In this document: piece by piece, positions 20,940-28,726 of the stretch
Numbering within the stretch: position 1 is the first letter of the stretch
Layout: the number at the start of each line of letters is the position of its first letter
NCBI GenBank assembly: GCA_026400275.1
Contig: JAPLPK010000129.1
Coordinates: 1 to 53,119, forward strand
DNA length: 53,119 nt
Direction: 5' to 3'
From: Burkholderiales bacterium
Lineage (GTDB): Bacteria; Pseudomonadota; Gammaproteobacteria; Burkholderiales; Burkholderiaceae_C
Program-made: the position numbers and the translations under genes
Notes under the pieces: generated by a model
What the model was told of the DNA's origin: nothing
Databases searched by the model: none
What the model saw: the letters and a program-made list of their open reading frames with translations, nothing else

Positions 20940-21644
20940 CAAAAATAGTCGTTCAATGTTCGGATCGGCAAGCAATTCGGATGCCGGTTTTTGCAGCACC
21001 AGGCGGCCCGATTCCAGTGCAATCGCTTCGTCAGAGATTTTGAGAGCGCTTTTCACGTTTTGTTCCACCATCAGCACGGTGGTGCCCTGGTCGGCCAGCT
21101 TGCGCAGAAGCTTGAACACATCGCCCACCACCATGGGGCTCAGGCCGATGCTGGGCTCGTCAATCAAAATCACCTTGGGGCGCAGCAGCAGGGCGCGGCC
21201 GATTTCCAGCTGCTTTTGCTCGCCGCCCGACAAGGCCGAGGCCATGCTGTTCATGCGCTGCTTGACGCGGGGGAAGAACTCCAGCACCTCGGGGATGCGC
21301 GCGTGCGTCAGCTCCTTGCCGATGGTGATGCCACCCAGCTCCAGGTTCTGCCACACGGTCAGTTGGCCGAACAGGTTGCGGCCCTGCGGCACAAAGGCGA
21401 TGCCCTTGGCCAGCAGTTCCTTTTGCGTGGCGCCGCCGATGCTTTCGCCGTGCAGCTTGATGGTGCCCTGGCGGGGCTTGAGCAGGCCGAACAAGGTCTT
21501 CAGCACCGTGGACTTGCCGGCGCCGTTGGGACCCAGCAGCAGGGTGATGGAGCCGGTCTTGGCCTTGAAGCTCAGGTTGTTCAGGATCATGAAGTCCTTG
21601 TACCCGGCCACCACGTCGTCAAATTCAATGCAAATATCGCTCAT
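20901..21644 (-). CDS. livF: Branched-chain-type ABC transporter ATP-binding protein LivF
   Basis: One of the two ATPases of a Liv/HAAT-type importer, 247 residues, peripheral to the inner membrane. Walker A GPNGAGKST, signature LSGGEQKQLEIGRAL, Walker B VILIDEPSIGLSP and the switch residue region VLMVEQNVKSAL. The start MSDICIEFDDV has GGAG upstream; earlier in-frame codons overlap livG and lack conservation. The C-terminal GGAHAAPAPAAI tail is Ala/Pro-rich and derived from a repeat-like sequence. It is in an operon with livGMHK and the AroE-like gene, so a shikimate/quinate-like substrate is more likely than an amino acid. Confidence 0.93.
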   Translation of the reverse strand: MSDICIEFDDVVAGYKDFMILNNLSFKAKTGSITLLLGPNGAGKSTVLKTLFGLLKPRQGTIKLHGESIGGATQKELLAKGIAFVPQGRNLFGQLTVWQNLELGGITIGKELTHARIPEVLEFFPRVKQRMNSMASALSGGEQKQLEIGRALLLRPKVILIDEPSIGLSPMVVGDVFKLLRKLADQGTTVLMVEQNVKSALKISDEAIALESGRLVLQKPASELLADPNIERLFLGGAHAAPAPAAI

Positions 21645-21646
21645 TT

Positions 21647-22405
21647 TTATGCTCCGAGGTAGGCGTCCAGCACCTGCTTGTTGCCACGGATTTCGGCCGG
21701 TGTGCCGATGGCCATGACCTTGCCTTCGACCATCACCATGATGCGGTGGCACAGGTCCATCACGAAGTCCATGTTGTGCTCGATGACCACGAAGCTGCTC
21801 TTCTTGCCGCTGGCAGGGTTGCGGTTCAGGTCTTTTAGCAGGGTGGAGATGCCGCCCACCAGGCTGGGGTTCACGCCGGCGCAGGGTTCGTCCAGCAGCA
21901 CCAGGTCGGGCTCGCTCATGAAGGCCATGGCAATGTCCACCAGTTTTTGCTGGCCGTAGCTGAGTTCGCCCGCTTTTTTGTCGGCTACGTGCTCGATGCG
22001 GAAGCGCTTGATGAGCGCGTCGGCCTTGGCGCCCAGGCCGGAGTCGCTAGGGGCGAACATGCGGCTGAACATGCTGCCGTGGTGCTCCTGGGCTGCCACG
22101 ATCAGGTTGTCGCGCACGCTCATCTTGCCAAACACCTGCAGCGTCTGGAAGGTACGGCCCACGCCCTTGCGGTTCAGCTCCAGCGGGCCGCAATGGGTCA
22201 CGTCTTCGCCGTTGAGTTCGATCTTGCCGGTGTCCGGTGTGATCTGGCCCAGCATGCTGTTGAACAGGGTGGTCTTGCCGGAGCCGTTCGGGCCAATCAC
22301 GCCGAAGATTTCGCCGGGCTGGACTTGGAAGCTGACGCCGCCCACGGCCTGGATGGCGCCGTAGGCCTTCTTCAGGTCGGTGACTTTTAACAGGGACTGG
22401 CTCAT
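21647..22405 (-). CDS. livG: Branched-chain-type ABC transporter ATP-binding protein LivG
   Basis: The second ATPase of the importer, 252 residues. Walker A GPNGSGKTT, the LivG-typical GVGRTFQTLQVF (Q-loop area), signature ELSYGQQKLVDIAMA, Walker B DLVLLDEPCAGVNP, and the His-containing VVIEHNMDFVMDLC. The GVNP segment after Walker B is the usual LivG distinction from LivF. Its ATG overlaps the livM stop by 4 bp and the livF start lies 2 bp beyond its stop, so the genes are tightly coupled. Confidence 0.94.
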   Translation of the reverse strand: MSQSLLKVTDLKKAYGAIQAVGGVSFQVQPGEIFGVIGPNGSGKTTLFNSMLGQITPDTGKIELNGEDVTHCGPLELNRKGVGRTFQTLQVFGKMSVRDNLIVAAQEHHGSMFSRMFAPSDSGLGAKADALIKRFRIEHVADKKAGELSYGQQKLVDIAMAFMSEPDLVLLDEPCAGVNPSLVGGISTLLKDLNRNPASGKKSSFVVIEHNMDFVMDLCHRIMVMVEGKVMAIGTPAEIRGNKQVLDAYLGA

Positions 22406-23373
22406 GGTTTGGCTCCTGCGGCAGCGCGGGCAGCGCTGGCTTCTTTGGATTGTCTTTTCGCCTTCATACGGTCGGGCAGGCTCAGCAGCCCATCGGGCAG
22501 CCAGACCATCAGCAGCACCACGGCGGCGCCGAACAGCGGCAAATACCAGTCGGACACACCGGGCACGTCACGCAGCCACTCGGGTACGACCACACCCACG
22601 GCCGCGCCGACGATGGGGCCGAGGAAGTAGCCGGGGCCACCCACCACGACCATCAGGTACATCATGATGGATGCACCTACCGCGAACGGAGCGGGCTCGA
22701 TGAACTGCACCAGCGACGCAAACAGCGCGCCGGCAATGCCTGCGTAGGCCGCGCCGATGGCAAACGACAGCAGGGTGTAGCGGCGGATGTTGACGCCCAG
22801 GCTTTCGGCGCGGATCGGGTTGTCGCGCAGCGCGGTGAAGGCCTTGCCCCAGGGCGAGCGCAGCAGGCCCCACAGCAGCAGCGCCAGCACTACGGCAAAG
22901 CCCAGCACCAGGTAGTAGTAGTTCAGGTTGGCGTTGGCGAATTCGGGGCGGGCGATGTCGTTGATACCGAAGGTACCGCCCGTCAGCCATTCCTCGTTGC
23001 GCATCACCAGCCAGATAGCGGTGTTAAAGCCCAGGGTGGCAAACGCCAGGTAGATGGTCTGCACGCGCAGCGCCGGGAAGCCCAGCACCAGGCCGACAGC
23101 AAAGCACAGTGCCGCTGCCGCCGGAATGCCCAGCCACCAGCTGAAGCCGGCCTTGAGCACCAGCGCCATGGTGTAGGCGCCGATGCCAAAGAAGGCGGCG
23201 TGGCCCAGCGACTTTTGGCCGGCGTAACCCACGGTCAGGTTCAGGCCCATGGTGGCCATCACGAAGATCAGCCAGGTGGTCAGCAGGTAAATGCCGTAAT
23301 TTTTAAGAAAAAGCGGTGTGGCGCACAGAAATACTGCGGCTACTGCTATGGAAATGAGAGTGGTCTTTTTCAT
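22402..23373 (-). CDS. livM: Branched-chain-type ABC transporter permease LivM
   Basis: A 323-residue inner-membrane permease with about nine hydrophobic helices, starting MKKTTLISIAVAAVFLC. Family segments: LNLTVGYAGQKSLGHAAFFG, the long ALRVQTIYLAFATLGFN, and the coupling-helix region ALRDNPIRAESLGVNIRRYTL. A basic C-terminal tail (DRMKAKRQSKEAS) follows the last helix. It overlaps livH and livG by 4 bp on either side. Confidence 0.94.
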   Translation of the reverse strand: MKKTTLISIAVAAVFLCATPLFLKNYGIYLLTTWLIFVMATMGLNLTVGYAGQKSLGHAAFFGIGAYTMALVLKAGFSWWLGIPAAAALCFAVGLVLGFPALRVQTIYLAFATLGFNTAIWLVMRNEEWLTGGTFGINDIARPEFANANLNYYYLVLGFAVVLALLLWGLLRSPWGKAFTALRDNPIRAESLGVNIRRYTLLSFAIGAAYAGIAGALFASLVQFIEPAPFAVGASIMMYLMVVVGGPGYFLGPIVGAAVGVVVPEWLRDVPGVSDWYLPLFGAAVVLLMVWLPDGLLSLPDRMKAKRQSKEASAARAAAGAKP

Positions 23374-24245
23374 ACTTTTCTCTCTTCTTTTTTGCCCAGC
23401 AGACCTTGGGGTTTGAACAGGATCACCACCATGAAAATCACCAGCGCCACGGCGTCCTTGTAGGCCGGCGAGATATAGGCAGCGGCCAGGTTTTCGCAGA
23501 CGCCCACAATCAGCCCGCCCAGCAGCGCGCCGCGCGAATTGTTGAAGCCGCCGATGATGGCCGCGAAGAAGGCCTTGTTGCCCAGGCTTTCACCCATGTC
23601 GAACTTGGCCAGGTAGGTCGGCGTGACCAGCACGGCGGCAGCGCAGGCCAGGATGGCGTTGATGGCAAAGGTGTAGAAGATCATGCGCGGCACATTGATG
23701 CCCAGCACGCTGGCGCTCTCGGTGTTTTGCGCCACGGCCTGCATGGCGCGGCCGGTGATGGTCTTGTTCAGAAAGGCCTGGGTGCCGAACACCAGTAGCA
23801 AGGCCAGCACCAGGGTGCCTACGTCGGCCATGGTGATGGTGACGCCGGCAATGTTGAACAGCTTGTCGGCAAACAGGCTGGGGAAGGGGTGGGCTTCGGC
23901 GCTGTAGCCGGCGCGCATGCCGTTGCGCATGGCAATCGACAGGCCGATGGTGGCCACCACGATGGGCATCATGCCGAACTTGAACAGCGGGTCCACGATG
24001 CCGCGTTTGAAGGCCCAGCCGAGTACGGCGGTAGCCAATATGCAGGTGAGCAGGAAGCTGACCAGGAAGGGCGCTCCCATGTTGATGAAGGCCAGCATCA
24101 TGAAGGCGGGCAGCATGACGAACTCGCCCTGGGCGAAGTTGATGGTGCCGGCGGCTTGCCATAGCAGCGTGAAGCCGAGTGCGGCCAGCGCATAGATGCC
24201 CCCGGTGGCCAGGCCACTGAAGAAGAGTTGGAGGAAGTCGGTCAC
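23370..24245 (-). CDS. livH: Branched-chain-type ABC transporter permease LivH
   Basis: A 291-residue inner-membrane permease partner of LivM. Hallmarks: FFSGLATGGIYALAALGFTL, GTINFAQGEFVML, the coupling segment RAMQAVAQNTESASVLGINV and FFAAIIGGFNNSRGALLGG. I use a GTG start (VTDFLQLFF) because GGAG lies 8 bases upstream and homologs start there; the open frame continues upstream into stem-loops. It follows livK after a 105-bp gap with two hairpins. Confidence 0.93.
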   Translation of the reverse strand: MTDFLQLFFSGLATGGIYALAALGFTLLWQAAGTINFAQGEFVMLPAFMMLAFINMGAPFLVSFLLTCILATAVLGWAFKRGIVDPLFKFGMMPIVVATIGLSIAMRNGMRAGYSAEAHPFPSLFADKLFNIAGVTITMADVGTLVLALLLVFGTQAFLNKTITGRAMQAVAQNTESASVLGINVPRMIFYTFAINAILACAAAVLVTPTYLAKFDMGESLGNKAFFAAIIGGFNNSRGALLGGLIVGVCENLAAAYISPAYKDAVALVIFMVVILFKPQGLLGKKEERKV

Positions 24246-24272
24246 GGGAGGGTCTCCTGGAGATGTTGTACG

Positions 24273-24328
24273 CACCCACAGCCGTGGGTGGGGCACTTTT
24301 TTTCTGCCCTCTCCCGCGCGGGAGAGGG
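24273..24328 (-). promoter_or_regulatory. Two stem-loops between livK and livH
   Basis: First stem CACCCAC (24273-24279) with GTGGGTG (24284-24290). Second, a perfect 22-bp palindrome CCCTCTCCCGC/GCGGGAGAGGG (24307-24328). On the minus strand neither is followed by a T-run, so they look less like a full terminator than like a structure protecting the livK message. Such spacing after a binding-protein gene usually raises its dose relative to the permeases. Confidence 0.6.
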
Positions 24329-24350
24329 TGGGGCAGTGTCTGCCCGGGGT

Positions 24351-25544
24351 TTACTTCTTCGCCGCAGGGGTCTTGACGTTGACGTTGGATGCGTTCAGCG
24401 GCGGCACGATGGCGATCACGTCTTGCTTGTTGTTCTTCACCTGGACGATGAAGCTTTCGCGGTCCAGGTCACCGTTCTTGTCGAACTCGACATTCATCAG
24501 CACGCCTGGGTATTTGTCGGTGGTGACCTTCAGGCCGTGCAGTGCAGCAGCCACGGCCTTGCGGTCCAGCTTGCCGACCTTTTCAATCGCAGCCTTCAAC
24601 ACATACACGCCGCTGTAGCCCTTCATGCCGTTGTGGTCCGACACATAGCCGTAGGCCTTTTCGAACTTGGCGCTGAAGGCGCGGATCGACGGAATAGGCG
24701 CATCCACGGTCAGGCCCACGTGGGCGATGGCGCCGTTGGCGGATTCGCCGGCCAGGTCGATCACTTTTTGGCCGGTCAGGGTGGTTTCGCCGATGATGGG
24801 CTTGCTCCAGCCCTGCTTCTTCAGCTCGCGCAGGGCACGGGCGGATTCTTCTTCGTTGGTGTAGACGAACAGGGCGTCTGCGTCGGCCTGCTTGGCTTTC
24901 AGCACAGGTGCGGTGAAGTCCACCTGGCCGCTGTCGGAAGAGATTTCGGCAACGATCTTGGTGTCGGTACCGGCCAGGGCCTTCTTGATGGAGTCCAGGC
25001 CACCCTTGCCGAAGTCGTTGTTCACGAAGATCACCGCCAGGGTCTTGGCCTTGACGGTTTGGTTGATGTAGCGCGCCACCTTGGGCATAGCCGTCTCTTG
25101 CGTGAAGCTGGTGCGGAAAACGTAGGGGTTGCCTTGCTTGGTGATGGCAGCCGCTTCACCGCCGGTGAAGTTGGGCACCTCGGCACGGCGGCTTTCGGCC
25201 ATGCTCACCATGATGGAGCCGGAGAACACCGGGCCGAAGATCGCGAACACATCGTTGTCGATGGCTTTTTGGGTCAAGCCCTTGGCCACGCCGGGGTTGC
25301 TTTGCGTGTCGGTGGTGATGGTTTCGAACTTCTTGCCCAGCACGCCACCGTCGGCGTTGATTTCTTTGACGGCCAGCTCCACGCCGTTCTTGAAGTTGGT
25401 GCCTGCCGTGGCGCCGCCACCGGACAGCTCAACGATATTCGCCAGCTTGATGGTTGCTTGGGCGAATGCGCCGCTAGCGCTTGCTGCAATTGCGCAAGCT
25501 GCTATGAGTTTAAGAGCAAATCGTTTTTGGAACTGGGATTGCAT
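24351..25544 (-). CDS. livK: Periplasmic substrate-binding protein of the Liv-type importer
   Basis: A 397-residue ABC binding protein of the Leu/Ile/Val (HAAT, periplasmic-binding type 1) family. The signal peptide MQSQFQKRFALKLIAACAIA ends ASASGAFA-QATIKLAN. Typical blocks: GVELAVKEINADGGVLGKK, FGPVFSGSIMVSMAE, TQETAMPKVARY and VIFVNNDFGKGG. The start has AGGAG 9 bases upstream. In this operon, with an AroE-like dehydrogenase and a dehydratase, its ligand is more likely shikimate, quinate or an aromatic acid than a branched-chain amino acid; that is inference. The signal peptide is coded by repeat-like sequence. Confidence 0.9.
   Translation of the reverse strand: MQSQFQKRFALKLIAACAIAASASGAFAQATIKLANIVELSGGGATAGTNFKNGVELAVKEINADGGVLGKKFETITTDTQSNPGVAKGLTQKAIDNDVFAIFGPVFSGSIMVSMAESRRAEVPNFTGGEAAAITKQGNPYVFRTSFTQETAMPKVARYINQTVKAKTLAVIFVNNDFGKGGLDSIKKALAGTDTKIVAEISSDSGQVDFTAPVLKAKQADADALFVYTNEEESARALRELKKQGWSKPIIGETTLTGQKVIDLAGESANGAIAHVGLTVDAPIPSIRAFSAKFEKAYGYVSDHNGMKGYSGVYVLKAAIEKVGKLDRKAVAAALHGLKVTTDKYPGVLMNVEFDKNGDLDRESFIVQVKNNKQDVIAIVPPLNASNVNVKTPAAKK
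25471..25511 (-). repeat. Repeat family B-like segment in the livK signal peptide
   Basis: Minus strand CTCATAGCAGCTTGCGCA, then ATTGCAGC and AAGCGCTAGCGGC, in the same order as ATAGCTGCTTGCGCA...GCGCTAGAGGC of intergenic copies. It encodes the hydrophobic core and cleavage approach of the signal peptide. Ala-rich coding bias could mimic this, so certainty is moderate. Confidence 0.45.
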
Positions 25545-25601
25545 GCACTGTCTCCTGGAGGGGGGTTGCGGGAACGGGTTGGGCTGAAAGCTTACGGTAA
25601 T

Positions 25602-26516
25602 TTAGCGGCGTATTTCATCCAACAACTCGCTTGGATAGATAAGTTCGCGCAAAAAATTGGCATCCTGGCGTACATGCTGCGCTGCAGCATGGAAGCCGAA
25701 GAAGTCCAGATAGCAATGGGTTTGCTGGATCATCATTTCAAATCCTGGTTCGGCCACCAGGCCACGGGCGCGCACGGCACGCACTGCTGGCGTGGGCTGG
25801 TTCTTCATCAGGATGTCTACCAGCGCCGCTTGCGGCTCCATGCGGGCCACGTCGAAGGGCATCGGGTCGCTGGCCTGCATGCCCAGCGGCGTAGCGTTGA
25901 TGACCAGGTCGTAGCCTGCGGGGTCGTTGCTGGCCGCAGCCACCAAGGGCACGGGTGACAGGGCTGCCATGCGCTGTGCGGCACTGGCTGCGCGGCCCGG
26001 GGCGGGGTCGAAGAAAGCAATTTCTGCCGGGGCCGACGCACCTGCCAGGGCCAGCGATGCGGCAATGGCCGCCGCCGCGCCGCCCGCACCCAGCATCAGC
26101 ACGCGGCGTGCCTGGTAGCGGATCTGGAAGTAGTCCAGGCTGGCTACAAAACCTTCGCCATCGAACAGGCCGCCTTCCAGGCTGCCATCGGCGTTGCGGC
26201 GCACTGCGTTGACGGCACCGGCCATCTTCGCCAGGTCGCTGCAACTGTCCAGCCAGGACAGCATGGGCGCCTTGTGCGGAATGGTGACCCACACGCCCTT
26301 GATGTTTGGAGCTTTGAAGGCCGAGGCTACAAAGCTCTGCAGGTCCGCCGGCGCAATGTGTACCGGCACCAGCACCGCGTTGATGCCCAGCAGGCTGAAG
26401 ATGCGGTTGAAGGTGGTGGGCGCCTGCACCTGCTGCACTGGATCGCCAACGATGAAATACACATCGGTGTGGCCGTTGATGGTCGGCATGGCGGTGCGGA
26501 TATCGGCGTTGGGCAT
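25602..26516 (-). CDS. Shikimate dehydrogenase-like protein (AroE family paralog)
   Basis: A 304-residue oxidoreductase of the AroE/YdiB/QuiB superfamily, probably oxidising shikimate or quinate to the dehydro form in a catabolic direction. The substrate domain has the catalytic Lys in VWVTIPHKAPM and the Asp in GLFDGEGFVASL. The nucleotide site is VLMLGAGGAAAAIA. VINATPLGM and VDILMKNQPTPAV are also present. The usual substrate-binding serine motif near the N-terminus (HSxSP) is replaced by QQVQAP, which marks an AroE-like subgroup rather than biosynthetic AroE. The start could be at 26516 or at the second Met, 26489; neither has a clear ribosome site. First gene of the liv operon, divergent from an IclR regulator. 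Confidence 0.82.
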   Translation of the reverse strand: MPNADIRTAMPTINGHTDVYFIVGDPVQQVQAPTTFNRIFSLLGINAVLVPVHIAPADLQSFVASAFKAPNIKGVWVTIPHKAPMLSWLDSCSDLAKMAGAVNAVRRNADGSLEGGLFDGEGFVASLDYFQIRYQARRVLMLGAGGAAAAIAASLALAGASAPAEIAFFDPAPGRAASAAQRMAALSPVPLVAAASNDPAGYDLVINATPLGMQASDPMPFDVARMEPQAALVDILMKNQPTPAVRAVRARGLVAEPGFEMMIQQTHCYLDFFGFHAAAQHVRQDANFLRELIYPSELLDEIRR

Positions 26517-26606
26517 GGTCAGGTCGGCGCGGGCATGAATGGGGTGTTGATGGGGGTGGAATGTAGGGTAGGCGCCGGTGCAGCGGATTTTTTGTAGAAC
26601 TCAAAT

Positions 26607-26640
26607 GCGCGATTAATGGACACATGGGTGCGATAATTAA
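26607..26640. promoter_or_regulatory. Candidate IclR operator: direct repeats
   Basis: GCGATTAAT (26609-26617) and GCGATAATTAA (26630-26640) are near-direct repeats with starts 21 bp apart, two helical turns, in the 143-bp gap between the divergent AroE-like and IclR genes. The position and AT-rich content fit a shared operator, but no binding consensus was tested. Confidence 0.35.
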
Positions 26641-26659
26641 ACGTAACTAGGGTTAACAC

Positions 26660-27442
26660 ATGGCAACAGAAACCGACAATGCGACCCCGCTGGCCCGCCG
26701 CGACTGGATCGCCGGCCTGGACAAGGGGCTGGGCCTGATGGAGTCGTTTGACGACGCCCATCCGCGCATGACCGCCACGCAGGTCGGGCAGCGCTGCGGC
26801 CTGACGCGCACGGCGGCGCGGCGTTATTTGCTGACGCTGTCGCACCTGGGTTATCTGGCGACCGATGGCAAGCTGTTCTGGCTGACGCCACGGGTGTTAA
26901 GGCTGGGGCAGAGCTATCTGGAGTCGGCCCGCCTGCCGCGCATCGTGCAGCCGTTTTTGCAGCGCATCACGGCCGGCACCATGGAGGTGGCCTACCTCAG
27001 CGTGCTGGACGGGGACGACATCGTCTACATCGCCCGCAACGGCCCCACGCGGGCCATGAACACCGGCTATGTGCTGGGTGGCCGGGTGCAGGCCGAGATC
27101 ACGGCCGCTGGCATGCAGATGCTGGCCTTGCGCACGCCTGCGCAACTGGAGGAATGGCTGGCCGGCCATGAGCTGAAGACCTACACCACCCACACCATCA
27201 CCGACAAGGGCATGTTGCTAACGACCCTGGCGCAAATACGCCAGCAGGGCTGGGCCTTGTCGGAGCAGCAGCTGGAGCTGAAGTACCGGGGGGTCGCTGT
27301 GGCGCTACGGGACCGCAACGGCGATGCCGTGGGCGCCCTCAGCGTCACCATGCCCATGGGCCACGAGTCGGGCGCGGATGCCGTGGCCCGGGTGCTGCCG
27401 GTGCTGCGTGAAACTGCCCAGGCCATGCGCAACCTGATTTGA
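26660..27442 (+). CDS. IclR-family regulator (PcaR/PobR type)
   Basis: A 260-residue regulator with an N-terminal winged helix (ATQVGQRCGLTRTAARRYLLTL SHLGYL region) and a C-terminal effector domain (VARNGPTR-like segment YIARNGPTRAMN, and GVAVALRDRNGDAVGALSV). Sequence style and start (WIAGLDKGLGLMESFDDAHP) are those of the PcaR/PcaU/PobR group, which senses aromatic or hydroaromatic acids and usually activates the divergent catabolic operon. The divergent gene here begins the AroE-like/liv operon, so shikimate, quinate or protocatechuate is the likely effector by inference. An AGGG ribosome site precedes the ATG. Confidence 0.9.
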   Translation: MATETDNATPLARRDWIAGLDKGLGLMESFDDAHPRMTATQVGQRCGLTRTAARRYLLTLSHLGYLATDGKLFWLTPRVLRLGQSYLESARLPRIVQPFLQRITAGTMEVAYLSVLDGDDIVYIARNGPTRAMNTGYVLGGRVQAEITAAGMQMLALRTPAQLEEWLAGHELKTYTTHTITDKGMLLTTLAQIRQQGWALSEQQLELKYRGVAVALRDRNGDAVGALSVTMPMGHESGADAVARVLPVLRETAQAMRNLI

Positions 27443-27446
27443 TGGT

Positions 27447-27505
27447 TTGCTATTGAATTGGTAGCTGCTTGCGCAGAAGATATATGCGCTAGAGGCTATT
27501 TTGAT
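27447..27505 (+). repeat. Repeat family B copy between convergent IclR and signal peptidase genes
   Basis: TTGCTATTGAATTGGTAGCT, GCTTGCGCAGAAGATATATG, CGCTAGAGGCTATTTTGAT: one of the fullest copies. Inner arms TTGCGCA/TGCGCTA can pair partly. Its right end overlaps the neighbouring signal peptidase gene and supplies the TAG stop and last codons on the minus strand. Confidence 0.7.
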
Positions 27506-28458
27506 GCTTGGTCCAGAACCAGGCCCAGGCGCTCCCAGCGCACGCCTTGGCTGTCCCTGGAGAACCATACCTGCCGGGCGCGGCCCAGGATGTCCTGCAT
27601 GGGCACGGTTCCAAAGCTGCGGGAATCGGTGCTGGCCAGCCGGTTGTCGCCAAGTACGAAGACCTGGCCGTCGGGCACGGTGAGGTCGGCGCTGGTCTGC
27701 GGGGCGTGCGGGGCACGGTTCGGGTCGGGCTGCGAGCTTGTTTGCGTGGCTGGGGCCTGCCACTGCACCTGCCATTGGCGCGGGCCTATGGATTCGGTCA
27801 CCGTGGTGCTGCCGGGCGCGGGTGGCGCGTGCCGCAGGGCCTGGCCGTTGACCCAGATCTGCTGGCCGTCGATCTGGATGTGGTCGCCGGGCAGGCCGAT
27901 CACACGCTTGATGTAGCGCACGCTGCGGTCGTTGGGGTAGGCGAACACCGCGATGTCGCCACGGTGCACGCCCTGCTGGCAGCCGGGGCAGTTGTAGCGC
28001 TTGTCAGCCCAAATGAGGTCGCCGCTGCGCACGCTGGGTTCCATGCTGCTGGAGGGGATGTAGAAGGGCTCCACCTGGTGCTGGCGCACGTACAGGCTGA
28101 GCAGGGGCAGGGCCAGCAGATCGCACAGCACGAACACCAGCGCGTACACCCCGCTTTGCTGCCAGGCCAGGGCCGGGCCACCGGGGTGGTGCCGTGCGCC
28201 GCGCCAGGCATCCCACACGCTGTAGGCCCAGACGGCCAGGGTCAGGCCCAGGCCCAGCAGCAGCGTGGGCAGCATCAGCCTGCTGGGCAGGTACAGCGCG
28301 ACCAGGGCCACGCCGGGAATGCACAGCAGCGCAAACACCAGGAACAGCCAGATGCCACGGTTCAGCGCGCCGTTGTAGAGCTGGCCAAAGCCGGGCAATA
28401 CCAGCGAGGCCAGCGCCGCCACCAGCGGGCGGCGTGGGGTCATGGAGATAGAGGGCAT
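27496..28458 (-). CDS. Signal peptidase I paralog with multi-helix N-terminal extension
   Basis: A 320-residue type I signal peptidase (family S26), membrane-bound, cutting signal peptides from exported proteins. It starts with an about 120-residue hydrophobic region of four probable helices, with PGFGQLYNG early in it. The peptidase part follows: the Ser nucleophile in FYIPSSSMEPSV, the general-base Lys in RYIKRVIGLPGD, and GDNRLASTDSRSFG. A CPGC motif lies between the Ser and Lys boxes. The start MPSISMTPRR has AAGGAG at ideal distance. It closes an operon with an ECF sigma factor, a small membrane protein and a second signal peptidase, so it is probably a specialised paralog, not the housekeeping LepB. 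Confidence 0.85.
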   Translation of the reverse strand: MPSISMTPRRPLVAALASLVLPGFGQLYNGALNRGIWLFLVFALLCIPGVALVALYLPSRLMLPTLLLGLGLTLAVWAYSVWDAWRGARHHPGGPALAWQQSGVYALVFVLCDLLALPLLSLYVRQHQVEPFYIPSSSMEPSVRSGDLIWADKRYNCPGCQQGVHRGDIAVFAYPNDRSVRYIKRVIGLPGDHIQIDGQQIWVNGQALRHAPPAPGSTTVTESIGPRQWQVQWQAPATQTSSQPDPNRAPHAPQTSADLTVPDGQVFVLGDNRLASTDSRSFGTVPMQDILGRARQVWFSRDSQGVRWERLGLVLDQASK

Positions 28459-28477
28459 GGGGGCTCCTTCAACAGGT

Positions 28478-28726
28478 TTACAAGGCTGCGGCACCGAGCC
28501 ACAGGCCCAAGACAAAGCCGCCGGCCTGGCTCAGGCCCAGCACGCCACCACCCAGCAGTCCGGTGGCAGCCAGCAGCCAGCGCAGGCGCGACCACAGCGT
28601 GGGCTGCCTGGCTGGCGCAACAGGTATAGGCTGGCGCGGCAGTTGCCGCAGCACGCGCTGCGCAAAGTCGGGTGGTGGCTGTAGCAGCGCGCGTTGCAGC
28701 AGGGTGTCCAGATCGGTATCAGTCAT
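28478..28726 (-). CDS. Small membrane protein, putative anti-sigma factor
   Basis: About 82 residues if started at MTDTDLDTLLQRALLQPPPD. A soluble N-terminal part with PPPDFAQRVLRQL, which resembles the start of small anti-sigma factors, is followed by hydrophobic segments (LWSRLRWLLAATGLLGGG; AGGFVLGLWLGAAAL). It overlaps the end of the ECF sigma gene by 8 bases (ATGACTGA), the expected place for an anti-sigma gene. Two earlier in-frame ATGs (28750, 28762) lie in a tandem repeat, so the true start is uncertain. No zinc-binding HxxxCxxC motif is seen. Function is inferred from position. Confidence 0.6.
   Translation of the reverse strand: MTDTDLDTLLQRALLQPPPDFAQRVLRQLPRQPIPVAPARQPTLWSRLRWLLAATGLLGGGVLGLSQAGGFVLGLWLGAAAL

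Noticed and set aside
24228-25958. Open frame of 576 codons antisense to livK and the AroE-like gene end
   Set aside because: It crosses two real genes and an intergenic hairpin region with no domain, so it is a chance frame.
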